From assembly GCA_019636285.1 (NCBI GenBank), contig JAHBXV010000027.1, forward strand, positions 25,380 through 89,379: a stretch of 64,000 nucleotides of DNA, in the 5' to 3' direction. Position numbers and translations under genes: made by a program. Position 1 is the first letter of the stretch. Every line of letters begins with the position of its first letter. Positions 8,893 to 17,994 of the stretch are shown piece after piece. Origin of the DNA: Planctomycetaceae bacterium. Lineage in GTDB: Bacteria > Planctomycetota > Planctomycetia > Planctomycetales > Planctomycetaceae. A model generated the notes under the pieces. That model worked only from the letters and a program-made list of their open reading frames with translations. It searched no databases and had not been told where the DNA came from.

Positions 8893-9020
8893 GTCGAGTG
8901 TCGAGAGCCCAGAGTCGAGGAAGACAAGGCAATTCGTCCGTCTTTCTCACTCGACTCGAGACCCTCGACACTCGACTTCGCGGCAAAGTCAGCCCAGGGT
9001 GAATTTCCCAAAGGCCTTGG
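8893..9020. repeat. Repeat C, copy 1 (GTCGAG/CTCGAC inverted-repeat element)
   Basis: A GTCGAGTGTCGAGAGCCC-type block and a complementary CTCGACACTCGACTT block flank about 35 bp, followed by a conserved tail (GCGGCAAAGTCAGCCCAGGG and AAGGCCTT). The tail recurs in reverse complement at 63757-63850; the arms recur at 25273-25370. It occupies most of the 288-bp gap between the dehydratase and fabF genes; no gene is supported there. Confidence 0.65.
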
Positions 9021-9113
9021 ACGTTGCCGATCCGTGGTTTCTCAAAACACAAAATTGGCATAGAATGCCGGTTGTGAGCAGGTCGGCGGACGTTGAGGAA
9101 GGATGGCAGCGGA

Positions 9114-10397
9114 ATGAAGCGACGTGTCGTCGTCACTGGCATGGGTTGCGTGACACCGGTTGGAAACTCGGTGGAAGAGACCTGGTCCTCGCTGAAGGAA
9201 GGTCGCAGCGGCATCGACTGGATTTCGCATTTCGATGCCACCGGGTTCCCGACGCGGTTCGCGGCCGAGGTTCGCGGCTTTGACCTGAGCCAGTACACCC
9301 CCGAACACGCCCGATTCTCGAAGTCGGGCCGTAACGTCCACTTCGCGATTGGGGCGGCCCGACAAGCGGTCGATCAGTCGGGGCTCTCGGAATCGAAAGT
9401 CGATCCCGCGCGGTTTGGCGTTTACCTGGGAGCCGGTGAAGGGCAGCAAGACTTCGTGCAGGTCATGCAGATGATCGCGGAGTCTCAAAAGGATGGCGAA
9501 ATCGATCTAGACGCGTTTTCGCGAGTCGGATTGCAACGCCTGGATGCTCAAACCGAGCTTGAGCAGGAACCGAACATGCCGGCCGGTCATCTGGCCAGCC
9601 TGTTCGACGCCCAGGGGCCGAATCTCAACTGCCTGACGGCTTGCGCGGCCTCCAGTCAGGCGATCGGCGAAGCAGCCGAGATCATTCGTCGCGGCGACGC
9701 CGACGTCATGCTGTCGGGTGGTGCCCACAGCATGATCCACCCGTTCGGGGTGACGGGCTTCAGCCTGCTGACGGCGCTGTCGCGCTATAACGACGACCCG
9801 AAGAAGGCCTCGCGCCCATTCGACGCCAACCGCGACGGCTTCGTGCTCGGCGAAGGGGCGGGAATGCTGATCCTCGAAGAACTGGAGCACGCTCAAAAGC
9901 GGGGCGCGCCGATTTTCGGGGAACTTCTGGGCTACGGAACCACGGCGGACGCGTATCGCATGACCGACATTCACCCGGAAGGGCGGGGGGCCGTGTCGTG
10001 CCTGAAGATGGCGTTCAACCAGGCTGGCGTGCGGCCCGAGGACGTCAACTACATCAACGCCCACGGGACCAGCACGGAAGTCAATGACAAGGTCGAGACA
10101 GCCGCGATCAAGACGATGTTCGGAGAAACTGCTTACAAGTGCCCGATTTCGAGCACCAAGAGCATGATGGGGCACCTGATCGCGGCGGCGGGAAGCGTGG
10201 AAGCGATCGCCTGTCTGTTGGCCATTCGAGACGGCGTGCTGCCTCCCACGATGAACTACGAAACCCCCGATCCGGAATGCGATCTGGATTACATTCCCAA
10301 CGAAGCGCGCGAGGCGCCGGTCTCGATCGCGTTGTCGAACAGTTTCGGATTTGGCGGTCAGAACGTGTCGCTCATTTTGTCGCGATTCGCCGGGTAA
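9114..10397 (+). CDS. fabF: Beta-ketoacyl-ACP synthase II
   Basis: About 427 residues. The ATG at 9114 gives the family-typical MKRRVVVTGMG; GAGGAAGGA lies upstream, and an in-frame TTG at 9093 is an alternative. The condensing-enzyme triad is visible: the nucleophilic Cys in LTACAASSQ, a His in INAHGTST and a His in MGHLIAAAGSVEA. SNSFGFGGQN closes the domain. The protein extends acyl-ACP with malonyl-ACP. It is the only ketosynthase in the cluster; no chain-initiating FabH, enoyl reductase or malonyltransferase is nearby. Confidence 0.95.
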   Translation: MKRRVVVTGMGCVTPVGNSVEETWSSLKEGRSGIDWISHFDATGFPTRFAAEVRGFDLSQYTPEHARFSKSGRNVHFAIGAARQAVDQSGLSESKVDPARFGVYLGAGEGQQDFVQVMQMIAESQKDGEIDLDAFSRVGLQRLDAQTELEQEPNMPAGHLASLFDAQGPNLNCLTACAASSQAIGEAAEIIRRGDADVMLSGGAHSMIHPFGVTGFSLLTALSRYNDDPKKASRPFDANRDGFVLGEGAGMLILEELEHAQKRGAPIFGELLGYGTTADAYRMTDIHPEGRGAVSCLKMAFNQAGVRPEDVNYINAHGTSTEVNDKVETAAIKTMFGETAYKCPISSTKSMMGHLIAAAGSVEAIACLLAIRDGVLPPTMNYETPDPECDLDYIPNEAREAPVSIALSNSFGFGGQNVSLILSRFAG

Positions 10398-10510
10398 TCC
10401 CGTATCAACCCTCATCACAGGCATCGTCTCGAGTTGAAAATACGTCGTTCACGGTCAGCTCAGGTTGCGGTTTCGCGAAGCGTCAGGGATGGCGGCCAGG
10501 AGTCGGCAAC

Positions 10511-11488
10511 ATGATCTGGTGGGTGATGATCACGCTGGGGTTGGTTGTCGTCTGTGACGCCGTGCTCCGCGTTTTATACGCGCGATTGATGCTCCCGCGG
10601 TTCGAGACCAAACCCATTTTCCAGGCGCCTCGCGTGGCCCCCAATCCGCGGGCCGAGGCGATCGCCTTCTCCACGAGTCATCATCTGACGCTCCGCGGGA
10701 GCCTGCATTTTCCAGAACAGTGTCCGCCCCGAGCCGTGGTTTTGTTCTGTCCCGAACTGGACGGAAGCCACTGGACCGCGAGCGAATATTGCCGCGGCCT
10801 GCTCGAAGCGGGCTTCGCGGTTCTGTCGTTCGACTTTCGCAATCAAGGGGAGAGCGATCACCAGGCGAACTACGAACCGCTGCATTGGCCGACGGCGTTC
10901 GAAGCCGAGGACGTCAGCGCGGCGCTTGGGTATCTCGATTCGCGTGCCGACCTCGCGGCACTTCCTCGGGGGGTCATGGGAATCAGCCGCGGCGGCCAGG
11001 TCGCGTTGTGGATGGCGTCGGTCGAGCCTCGCTTCCGCGCTGTTTGCTGCGAAGGGGCCTACGATTCCGAGTCGCTGCAACTTTACTTCACGCTGCGTTG
11101 GGGATCGCTGTATTTGCCGGCCTGGATGTATCGCATCTGCCCTGCGTGGCATTACCGCGGAACATTGTGGCTGGTTCGCCGTCTGAGCGAACTCAGACGG
11201 GGCGTTCATTACCTGTCGATTGGCTCGGGTCTACGCGAGATTCGCGAGCAGGGCGTCCTCCTGATCACGGGGGAACGAGACAACTATGTTCATCCCGAAA
11301 TCGCCGCCGGATTGCGCGATCAGATGAAGCGGACGGACCGCGACTTCTGGGTCGTACCTCGAGCGAAACACAACCAGGCGCGGCAAATGAACCCGGTCGA
11401 ATACGATCGGCGCGTGTCGGACTTCTTCCTGCGCCACTTACGCGTGGAACGTCCGAGTCCCACGTTCGAAAAGATGGAAGTGGCGTAG
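10511..11488 (+). CDS. Membrane-anchored alpha/beta hydrolase
   Basis: About 325 residues. The start at the ATG preceded by CCAGGAG gives a single N-terminal membrane anchor (MIWWVMITLGLVVVCDAVL). The fold continues with PRAVVLFCPELDGSHW, an oxyanion region, the nucleophile elbow GISRGG (about residue 156), an acid in LITGERDNY and a final His in PRAKHNQ. The enzyme is probably a serine esterase/thioesterase facing the periplasm or the cytoplasmic membrane surface. It follows fabF by 113 bp on the same strand, so it may release the cluster's acyl product; that link is inference. Confidence 0.75.
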   Translation: MIWWVMITLGLVVVCDAVLRVLYARLMLPRFETKPIFQAPRVAPNPRAEAIAFSTSHHLTLRGSLHFPEQCPPRAVVLFCPELDGSHWTASEYCRGLLEAGFAVLSFDFRNQGESDHQANYEPLHWPTAFEAEDVSAALGYLDSRADLAALPRGVMGISRGGQVALWMASVEPRFRAVCCEGAYDSESLQLYFTLRWGSLYLPAWMYRICPAWHYRGTLWLVRRLSELRRGVHYLSIGSGLREIREQGVLLITGERDNYVHPEIAAGLRDQMKRTDRDFWVVPRAKHNQARQMNPVEYDRRVSDFFLRHLRVERPSPTFEKMEVA

Positions 11489-11612
11489 AAGACGTTTCAA
11501 AAGGCAGTTGACGGTTGCCGATGCGTCGTCAAACTGGGAGGGAGTCTGGTCGTCCAGAGGTGTTGAATCAGCCTCCAGGTACTGGCCACGCGGCCGGGAG
11601 CGTTGTTTCGCG

Positions 11613-14075
11613 ATGACGAGATCCATCTATCGCAAGCTCCTGTCACCTCGCTCGCTCGTGGCGTGCCTTTTCCTGTCCCATTTGGCGATCTGCCGTCCGG
11701 CCCCCGCGCAGGGTCTCACGTCCGAAGTGGTCCTCGAATCGATTGAGTTGGGGCAGCGGTACCTCGCCAGCCAGCAGTTGCAGGATGGTCGCTTTGCCGG
11801 CGAAGGGCTGGGGGATTACAGCATCGGCGTGAGCGCGCTGTCGACGCTCGCCATGCTCAACAGCGGCCTCCCGACCAATCATCCAAACGTCGCGAAGGGG
11901 CTTAAGTACCTGCGTGCGCTTCCCGAGGGTGAGCCGAAAAATAACTACGAAGTCTCGCTGATGATCCAGGTCTTCGCGGCGACCGGGGACAAAACGGACG
12001 TTCCGCGAATCGCCCTCTGGGCCGATCGGCTGGAGCGAGCCCAGGTCAAGCAGGATCGAAACGCGGGTGGCTGGTCCTACAAGTGGCAAAGCGGCGGCGA
12101 CACCCTGGGCGGTCACGCCGATCCGAGCAATTCGCAGTTTGCCATGCTGGGGCTCCGCGAAGCGGCGATTGCCGGCGTCCCCATCGATCGTCGCACGTGG
12201 GAGCGAGCCCGCGAATATTGGATTCGGGGACAGAACGCTGACGGTGGCTGGAGCTACTCGTTTGCGGCCGCGGAGAATGGCCGTGGTGGGTCGAGCACGG
12301 GGAGCATGACCGTCGCGGGCCTGTCGTCGCTGGTGATCGCGGACGAGATGCTCAAGTCGGATGCGGGAGTCTCGCCGAACGGAGTGCCGCCATGTTGCGA
12401 GGACCAGCCGACGAACGAGGCTATCGAGCGGGCGATTCAGTGGCTCTCGAACCACTTCGCGGCCGGCTACAACCCTGGGAACGAACAAAGCTACGTTCTG
12501 TATTACCTGTATGGGCTCGAACGCGCTGGACGCCTGTCGGGGCGGCGGTTCTTCGGGGATCATGACTGGTACCGCGAAGGGGCCGAAGCGGTCCTGCTTC
12601 GTCAGCGGCGCGAAGGTTATTGGATCGGCGTCGGCCATGGAGAGGATCGCAACCTGGCGGTCGCCACCAGCTACGCGCTCCTCTTTCTCTCGAAGGGGCT
12701 TGCCCCCGTTCTGATGAACAAGTTGAAGTACGGTCCGCGCGATGCCGCAGTCCCGCGCGAGATCGTCGGCAACGACTGGAACCGGCATGAGGACGACGTT
12801 CGCAACCTGACAAACCTGATTTCGACTCTCGACCGCTGGCCGAAGCTGATGATCAGCCAGGAACTCGATCTTCCGCGCGCCGCGGCGAATGGGGATCTGG
12901 CTTCCTTCTTTCAGGCACCGGTCCTGTATCTGAACGGCTCGACGCGACCGGCATTTAACGAGGTCGATCTGCAATTGCTGCGGAGCTATCTCGAGCAGGG
13001 GGGCTTTATTTTCGCGACCGCTTCCTGCCAGAGCGCCGAGTTTGAATCGGGCTTCAAAGAGGCGCTACGAGCGATCCTTCCGCCCGGAGAGGGAGAACTG
13101 AAACGTCTTCCAGCCGATCATCCCATTTATCGCAGCGAGTATTTGCTGCAACCCGAGGGGATTGAACTCTATGGCATCGACTTTGGCTGCCGGACTTCGG
13201 TCGTCTATTGCCCGGAAGACCTGGGTTGCTATTGGGACTACTGGACGCAATTCGACCCGCCGGACCGCAACGTGCAACTGAAGGCCCGCATCATTCGCGC
13301 GACGAAAATCGGCGTGAATGTCATCGCCTATGCCACGGGCCGCGAACCGCCGAACAAACTCGACGCCCCGACCGAAGACTTGACGAAGACCGATCTCGAT
13401 CGCATCGAACGGGGGCTCTTGCAGGTCGCCAAACTGAGGCACGATGGCGGCTGGGACGCGGCACCCCGCGCGCTGCGGAACCTGCTGGTGGCCCTCAATC
13501 AAACCGTTGGCCTCGCGGCTTCACCTAAGCAACGCAATCTGCTGCTCGGCGATCCGAATCTCTTTCAATATCCCCTGCTCTACATGCATGGGCGGCAGCC
13601 CTTCGACTTTTCAGAGCGGGAACTGGAACTGCTGCGGGCACACCTGGATCGCGGGGGCCTTTTGTTCGCCGATGCGTGCTGCGGGTCTGCCGAATTCGAC
13701 AAAAGTTTCCGGGAATTCGCGACCAAACTGTTTCCCAAAAACCCGATGCAGCAGATTCCGGTGAACCACGAACTCTTTAACGGTTCGCTGGGGCACGATC
13801 TGCGGCGGGTGCGGCGGCGGTCGCCGTCCGGATTCGACCCCAACGCGCCGATCGACTCGCAGATTCGCGAGGTCGATCCGTTTCTGGAAGGGGTGGAAGT
13901 GGACGGTCGGTATGTCCTCGTCTACAGCAAATATGATATCAGTTGCGCGCTGGAGCGGCAGACGGCCCTGAGTTGCGAGGGATACATCCCCGAGGATGCC
14001 GTTAGGATTGCCATGAATGTCGTTCTTTACGGAATGCTGAAGGAACTGCGGCTGCCGGAACCTGATCCGAAGTAG
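11613..14075 (+). CDS. Exported protein with terpenoid-cyclase-like toroid and two DUF4159 domains
   Basis: About 820 residues with a signal peptide (KLLSPRSLVACLFLSHLAI, cleavage near APAQG). The ATG at 11613 was chosen because it starts the leader; a TTG at 11508 is in frame. Residues about 35-360 carry squalene-cyclase/prenyltransferase-type alpha-alpha repeats with QNADGGWSYS and related QDGRFAG motifs. Two DUF4159 domains follow, each with the FxAPVLYLNG / FQYPLLYMHG and GGFIFATASC / GGLLFADACC signatures (about residues 425-600 and 640-800). This combination occurs in planctomycetal exported proteins of unknown function. It begins 124 bp after the hydrolase gene and may belong to the same transcription unit. 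Confidence 0.85.
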   Translation: MTRSIYRKLLSPRSLVACLFLSHLAICRPAPAQGLTSEVVLESIELGQRYLASQQLQDGRFAGEGLGDYSIGVSALSTLAMLNSGLPTNHPNVAKGLKYLRALPEGEPKNNYEVSLMIQVFAATGDKTDVPRIALWADRLERAQVKQDRNAGGWSYKWQSGGDTLGGHADPSNSQFAMLGLREAAIAGVPIDRRTWERAREYWIRGQNADGGWSYSFAAAENGRGGSSTGSMTVAGLSSLVIADEMLKSDAGVSPNGVPPCCEDQPTNEAIERAIQWLSNHFAAGYNPGNEQSYVLYYLYGLERAGRLSGRRFFGDHDWYREGAEAVLLRQRREGYWIGVGHGEDRNLAVATSYALLFLSKGLAPVLMNKLKYGPRDAAVPREIVGNDWNRHEDDVRNLTNLISTLDRWPKLMISQELDLPRAAANGDLASFFQAPVLYLNGSTRPAFNEVDLQLLRSYLEQGGFIFATASCQSAEFESGFKEALRAILPPGEGELKRLPADHPIYRSEYLLQPEGIELYGIDFGCRTSVVYCPEDLGCYWDYWTQFDPPDRNVQLKARIIRATKIGVNVIAYATGREPPNKLDAPTEDLTKTDLDRIERGLLQVAKLRHDGGWDAAPRALRNLLVALNQTVGLAASPKQRNLLLGDPNLFQYPLLYMHGRQPFDFSERELELLRAHLDRGGLLFADACCGSAEFDKSFREFATKLFPKNPMQQIPVNHELFNGSLGHDLRRVRRRSPSGFDPNAPIDSQIREVDPFLEGVEVDGRYVLVYSKYDISCALERQTALSCEGYIPEDAVRIAMNVVLYGMLKELRLPEPDPK

Positions 14076-14124
14076 TCGAATCGGCAAACGGTGGAAGAAA
14101 TTTCCCGCGTCTCAAGGACGAGAC

Positions 14125-15474
14125 ATGATGCACACAGGCGGCTGCCGACCCAGGACGGGTTTCTGTACTCCATCGGCGGTACTGCTTGTCTCACTCGCTT
14201 GCGGCATGGCCCTGTCTGCCGGCTGCGGCAAGATGGCTCCTCCGGGTGTTTCCAAACGGCAGTTCGGCGTTCATTACGATACGGCGTATGAGACGTGGGC
14301 ACGGAATCCGGAAAAGCCGCTGCCCGCCATCGCACGTGGAGCGTGGGATGAGTTTTTCGATACGCTCGCGGAACCCGTTGCTATCGTCGACTGGCGAGAT
14401 GATGGCTCGACCTGGGAAGTATACCACGCGACCAACCGAGAACCGAGTGGCAACGACATCGAGACGTTCACCAAACAACGAGCCCCGAAAAATTCTTACG
14501 GGGTCGCGCGTGTCGATCTGCCGCGGCGTCAACGTGGCATTTCGCCGGATGCCATCGAGCAGGGGCTTTCCCCTGCCAATTCGTCATCCGGTAAGGGGCG
14601 ACTGATCGCGAGGCTTCCCGAGTCCGAGATTATCGGCCGCGAAGAATTCGTCAGCGGGCTGAGCCGGCAGATTTCGACTTCACGCCAAAAGGATCTCCTG
14701 CTTTTCGTGCATGGATTCAACGTCGGCTTTGAAGAGGCGGTGGTTCGCACCGCGCAGATTGCCCTGGATCTTCCGTTCAATGGGGCGGTCGTTTGTTACA
14801 GTTGGCCCTCGCAGCAGGGGCTCAATACCTACCAAAAAGACGAGCAACTGTATCAGGAATCCGTCCCCGCGTTCACGGAGTTTCTCACAACACTGCGCGA
14901 CGAACTGCCCGAGGGGACGCGAATTCATCTCGTGGTCCACAGCATGGGGAATCGGCTTGTCCTGCGCGGACTCCAGTCCACCGATCAGACGTCCTCCGGC
15001 GCATGGCTGGAAAACCTGGTGCTGTGCGCGCCGGACGTCGGGATTCGCGATTTTCAGGACTGGATTCCGGCGGCCGCCCGTCAGGCCGAGCGAACGACAC
15101 TGTATGTCAGCCGGGGCGACGTGGCGCTGGTTGCATCCGAGAACTTGCATCTCGAGTCGCGAATCGGCAGCGGCACGGCCCTTGATGTGGTTGACGGAAT
15201 CGAGATGATCGACTGTTCGGAAATCGAATTCAGCTTCCTGGGACATAGCTACTACGGCGGCAATCTCGATGTCCTCGGAGACCTCTTCGAGTTAATCAAG
15301 CTGGACCGTCCCGCACACAAGCGAGCCCACCTGCGCCGCGTTGCCAAGGGGACCGGCGAGCGATGGACGTTCGAGGAATTGCCACGGCAAGTGCTGTGGA
15401 CCTGGAACTTCGACAAGTCGCAGTCGGTGACCGTGGAAGCGACACCCGCGGCGGGGACGCCAGTTCGTCGATAG
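14125..15474 (+). CDS. Lipoprotein alpha/beta hydrolase (DUF900 type)
   Basis: 449 residues. AAGGACGAG precedes the ATG pair. The N-terminal hydrophobic stretch ends in a lipobox (LSAGC, about residue 34), so this is probably a lipoprotein. The DUF900 domain (about residues 185-400) is marked by LLLFVHGFNVGFEEA, VVCYSWPSQQG and the nucleophile elbow HSMGN. The substrate is unknown; family members are putative esterases/lipases. It follows the DUF4159 protein by 49 bp, consistent with co-transcription. Confidence 0.8.
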   Translation: MMHTGGCRPRTGFCTPSAVLLVSLACGMALSAGCGKMAPPGVSKRQFGVHYDTAYETWARNPEKPLPAIARGAWDEFFDTLAEPVAIVDWRDDGSTWEVYHATNREPSGNDIETFTKQRAPKNSYGVARVDLPRRQRGISPDAIEQGLSPANSSSGKGRLIARLPESEIIGREEFVSGLSRQISTSRQKDLLLFVHGFNVGFEEAVVRTAQIALDLPFNGAVVCYSWPSQQGLNTYQKDEQLYQESVPAFTEFLTTLRDELPEGTRIHLVVHSMGNRLVLRGLQSTDQTSSGAWLENLVLCAPDVGIRDFQDWIPAAARQAERTTLYVSRGDVALVASENLHLESRIGSGTALDVVDGIEMIDCSEIEFSFLGHSYYGGNLDVLGDLFELIKLDRPAHKRAHLRRVAKGTGERWTFEELPRQVLWTWNFDKSQSVTVEATPAAGTPVRR

Positions 15475-15621
15475 ATTCCCGCTGTCGTTGATTTCGACCG
15501 CGCCATCCCGGAGAGTGTGGAACGCTCCGATCGCCCAAGATGCTCGTCCCTTCAGACATCGATCAACGGCACGATCGGGGCCATTTCCCACACACCGAGT
15601 GACCGCTTCCGGGGGCTTCCG

Positions 15622-16575
15622 ATGAATTGCGATAGCCTGCAAGGTTTTTTCGACACGTTTCCCGGGCTCGCGAGATCGGGCATCGCGACTGGACTGCTCG
15701 TCCTGGCGTCCCTGTTTTCGACGGAGTCGTTGACGGGCGCGGAGACCATCAACCTTTGGCCGGGAAAGCCACCGGGAGACGCGAGCGAGCTTCCGCCGGA
15801 AGCCGACACATCGGGGCCGGATGGCCGGAACGTGGCTGGCAAGGCCGTTATCCGGTTGGGCAACGTGTCGACACCGCAGGTGACGATCACCTCTCCTCCG
15901 GCCGACAAGAACAGTGGAGCGGCCATCGTGATCTGTCCCGGCGGCGGGCATCGCATACTGGCTTATGACCTGGAAGGAACCGAGGTTGCCGACTGGCTGG
16001 TCGGGCAAGGGGTCACGGCTATCGTTCTGAAATACCGAGTTCCGGGCCGCAACTCGGAGCAGATGTGGAAGTCGGGCGCGGACGACGCACAACGGGCGAT
16101 CAGCCTCGTGCGGCAGAATGCGGAACGATTGAAGATCGACCCCAACCGAATCGGAATCCTGGGTTTTTCCGCTGGTGGCGAGATCGCGGCCCGCACTGCA
16201 TTGGCGAAGGATCGTGGATATGCCGCGGTCGACAAGACTGATGAGTTTTCGCCGCGGCCGAATTTTGCGGTTCTCATCTACCCCGCGTATCTGGCTGAAA
16301 AGGATGGCAGCGGGCTGCGGGCGGATGTCGCCGTTGATGAATCGACCCCGCCGATGTTTCTCGTGCATGCCCATGACGACCCGGTGACGCCGCTGAGCAG
16401 TGTCTATCTATATGCAGCACTCAAGCGGGCCGGCATTCCCGGCGAATTGCATGTCTTTTCGCGAGGCGGCCATGGTTATGGCTTGCGCCCGACCGAACAT
16501 GCGGTCACCGGTTGGCCGGCATTGCTCGCAGTCTGGCTGAAGGATTCGGGCTGGCTCAAGCCAACGGGCCAGTGA
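15622..16575 (+). CDS. Exported alpha/beta hydrolase, carbohydrate-esterase-like
   Basis: About 317 residues. The start at MNCDSLQGFF is supported by the following leader (SGIATGLLVLASLFSTESL). Features are the oxyanion-hole motif ICPGGGHRIL (about residue 95), the nucleophile elbow GFSAGGE (about 180), an aspartate in HAHDDPVTPL and a histidine in GGHGYGL. This fits the BD-FAE/acetylxylan-esterase group common in planctomycetal polysaccharide degradation. It is the last gene before repeat B copy 3. Confidence 0.8.
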   Translation: MNCDSLQGFFDTFPGLARSGIATGLLVLASLFSTESLTGAETINLWPGKPPGDASELPPEADTSGPDGRNVAGKAVIRLGNVSTPQVTITSPPADKNSGAAIVICPGGGHRILAYDLEGTEVADWLVGQGVTAIVLKYRVPGRNSEQMWKSGADDAQRAISLVRQNAERLKIDPNRIGILGFSAGGEIAARTALAKDRGYAAVDKTDEFSPRPNFAVLIYPAYLAEKDGSGLRADVAVDESTPPMFLVHAHDDPVTPLSSVYLYAALKRAGIPGELHVFSRGGHGYGLRPTEHAVTGWPALLAVWLKDSGWLKPTGQ

Positions 16576-16606
16576 GACTGGTGCTCTGTTAATGTTAATG
16601 ATTCGG

Positions 16607-16684
16607 GTGTGCGTCACTAGCAGAGCCAGTGCATCTTTTTATGGATGAAAGACCTAGGACGCACTGGCAGAGCCAGTGGCACAC
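16607..16684. repeat. Repeat B, copy 3
   Basis: A 78-bp copy with more mismatches than copies 1 and 2 (left arm GTGTGCGTCACTAGCAGAG, right arm GCACTGGCAGAGCCAGTGGC), spacer ATCTTTTTATGGATGAAAGACCTAGGAC and the conserved tail CGAGAATCAAGCCCTGACAG. It lies between two plus-strand genes. Confidence 0.8.
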
Positions 16685-16756
16685 GAGAATCAAGCCCTGA
16701 CAGAATACTAGTCGCATTGCGAAGAAATCGAACTGCTCCATCAGGAAGGACATTTC

Positions 16757-17986
16757 ATGGCGACTGCCTCGGCGGCCAAGCCGGCTCCCAAATCGGCCTC
16801 AGCGACGCCGAAAGGCGATGGCGATCGGCTGATGTCGGTCGACGCCTATCGTGGTCTGGTCATGATTGCCCTCGCCGCCAACGGCTTCGGTATCTACCAG
16901 ACCTCGCGGAACTTTCCCGACAGCACCTGGTGGCAGCGATTCGGACATCAGTTCGAGCATGTGCCGTGGGTTGGATGTGTCTTCTGGGATCTGATTCAGC
17001 CGTCGTTCATGTTCCTGGTGGGGGTTTCCGCCCCGTGGTCGCTGGCCAATCGCCTGAAGCGGGGCCAGTCGTGGATCGGGGCGTTCCTGCATGCCCTGGT
17101 CCGATCGGTGATTCTGATTCTGCTGGGCGTGATGCTGTCGTCGAATGGAGCGAGCGAGACGAACTTCACGTTCGTGAATGTCCTCACGCAGATTGGCCTG
17201 GGCTACCTGTTCGTCTTTCTGCTGACGCCGCTGCCAATCTGGGCACGTCTGGTCGCGATCACGCTGATTCTGGGGGGTTACTGGGCCTGGTTCGCCCAGG
17301 CCCCTCTGCCGTCCCCGGGCATGCCGAACCCTTCGGTGGGTGTCCCCCGGGACTGGCCGCATCTCTTGAGCGGATTCGAAGCCCATTGGCAGAAGAATGC
17401 GAATCCGGCGCACGATGTCGATGTCTGGCTGCTGAACCAGTTTCCTCGTCGCGAACCGTTTCGGTTCAACGGCGGCGGCTACCAGACCCTGAACTTCGTC
17501 CCCTCGATCGCGACCATGCTGTTCGGGTCGGTCGTCGGCACATTTCTCTGTGCGAGACCACCGGCACAACTGGTGCTCATTCGCCTCGTAGGCGGCGGGG
17601 TTCTGATGCTGTTAGCCGGGCTGGGGCTGGACATGCTCGGCTTCTGTCCGCTGGTCAAGCGGATCTGGACGCCCAGTTGGACGCTCTTCAGCACCGGTTG
17701 GTGCTTCCTGATGCTGGCAGGCTTTTACGCCGTGGTTGACGGATTGAAGTGGCGCTGGTGGGTCTATCCGCTGGTCGTTGCCGGGATGAACTCGATTTTG
17801 CTGTACGTGATGTCGCAGCTCATGCGGCCGTGGACCGGTGCCACGCTGCGCTGCCACCTGGGCGAGAATTACGCATCGATCCTGGGAGCGAAGTTCGCTC
17901 CGCTGGTCGAAGCCAACGCGATTCTGCTCGTCTTCTGGCTGATCGTGTGGTGGCTGTCGCGGCAGAAGATTTTTGTGAGGATCTGA
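16757..17986 (+). CDS. Membrane acyltransferase-like protein (DUF5009/COG4299)
   Basis: 409 residues with AGGAAGGA upstream of the ATG. After a short Ala/Pro/Lys-rich start, the conserved DAYRGLVMIALAANGFGIY and FWDLIQPSFMFLVGVSAPW regions match proteins related to heparan-alpha-glucosaminide N-acetyltransferase. About ten membrane segments are evident. Members are thought to move acyl groups across or within the membrane. The gene converges on the C45 peptidase gene, with stop codons only 8 bp apart. Confidence 0.8.
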   Translation: MATASAAKPAPKSASATPKGDGDRLMSVDAYRGLVMIALAANGFGIYQTSRNFPDSTWWQRFGHQFEHVPWVGCVFWDLIQPSFMFLVGVSAPWSLANRLKRGQSWIGAFLHALVRSVILILLGVMLSSNGASETNFTFVNVLTQIGLGYLFVFLLTPLPIWARLVAITLILGGYWAWFAQAPLPSPGMPNPSVGVPRDWPHLLSGFEAHWQKNANPAHDVDVWLLNQFPRREPFRFNGGGYQTLNFVPSIATMLFGSVVGTFLCARPPAQLVLIRLVGGGVLMLLAGLGLDMLGFCPLVKRIWTPSWTLFSTGWCFLMLAGFYAVVDGLKWRWWVYPLVVAGMNSILLYVMSQLMRPWTGATLRCHLGENYASILGAKFAPLVEANAILLVFWLIVWWLSRQKIFVRI

Positions 17987-17994
17987 CCGCGCGG

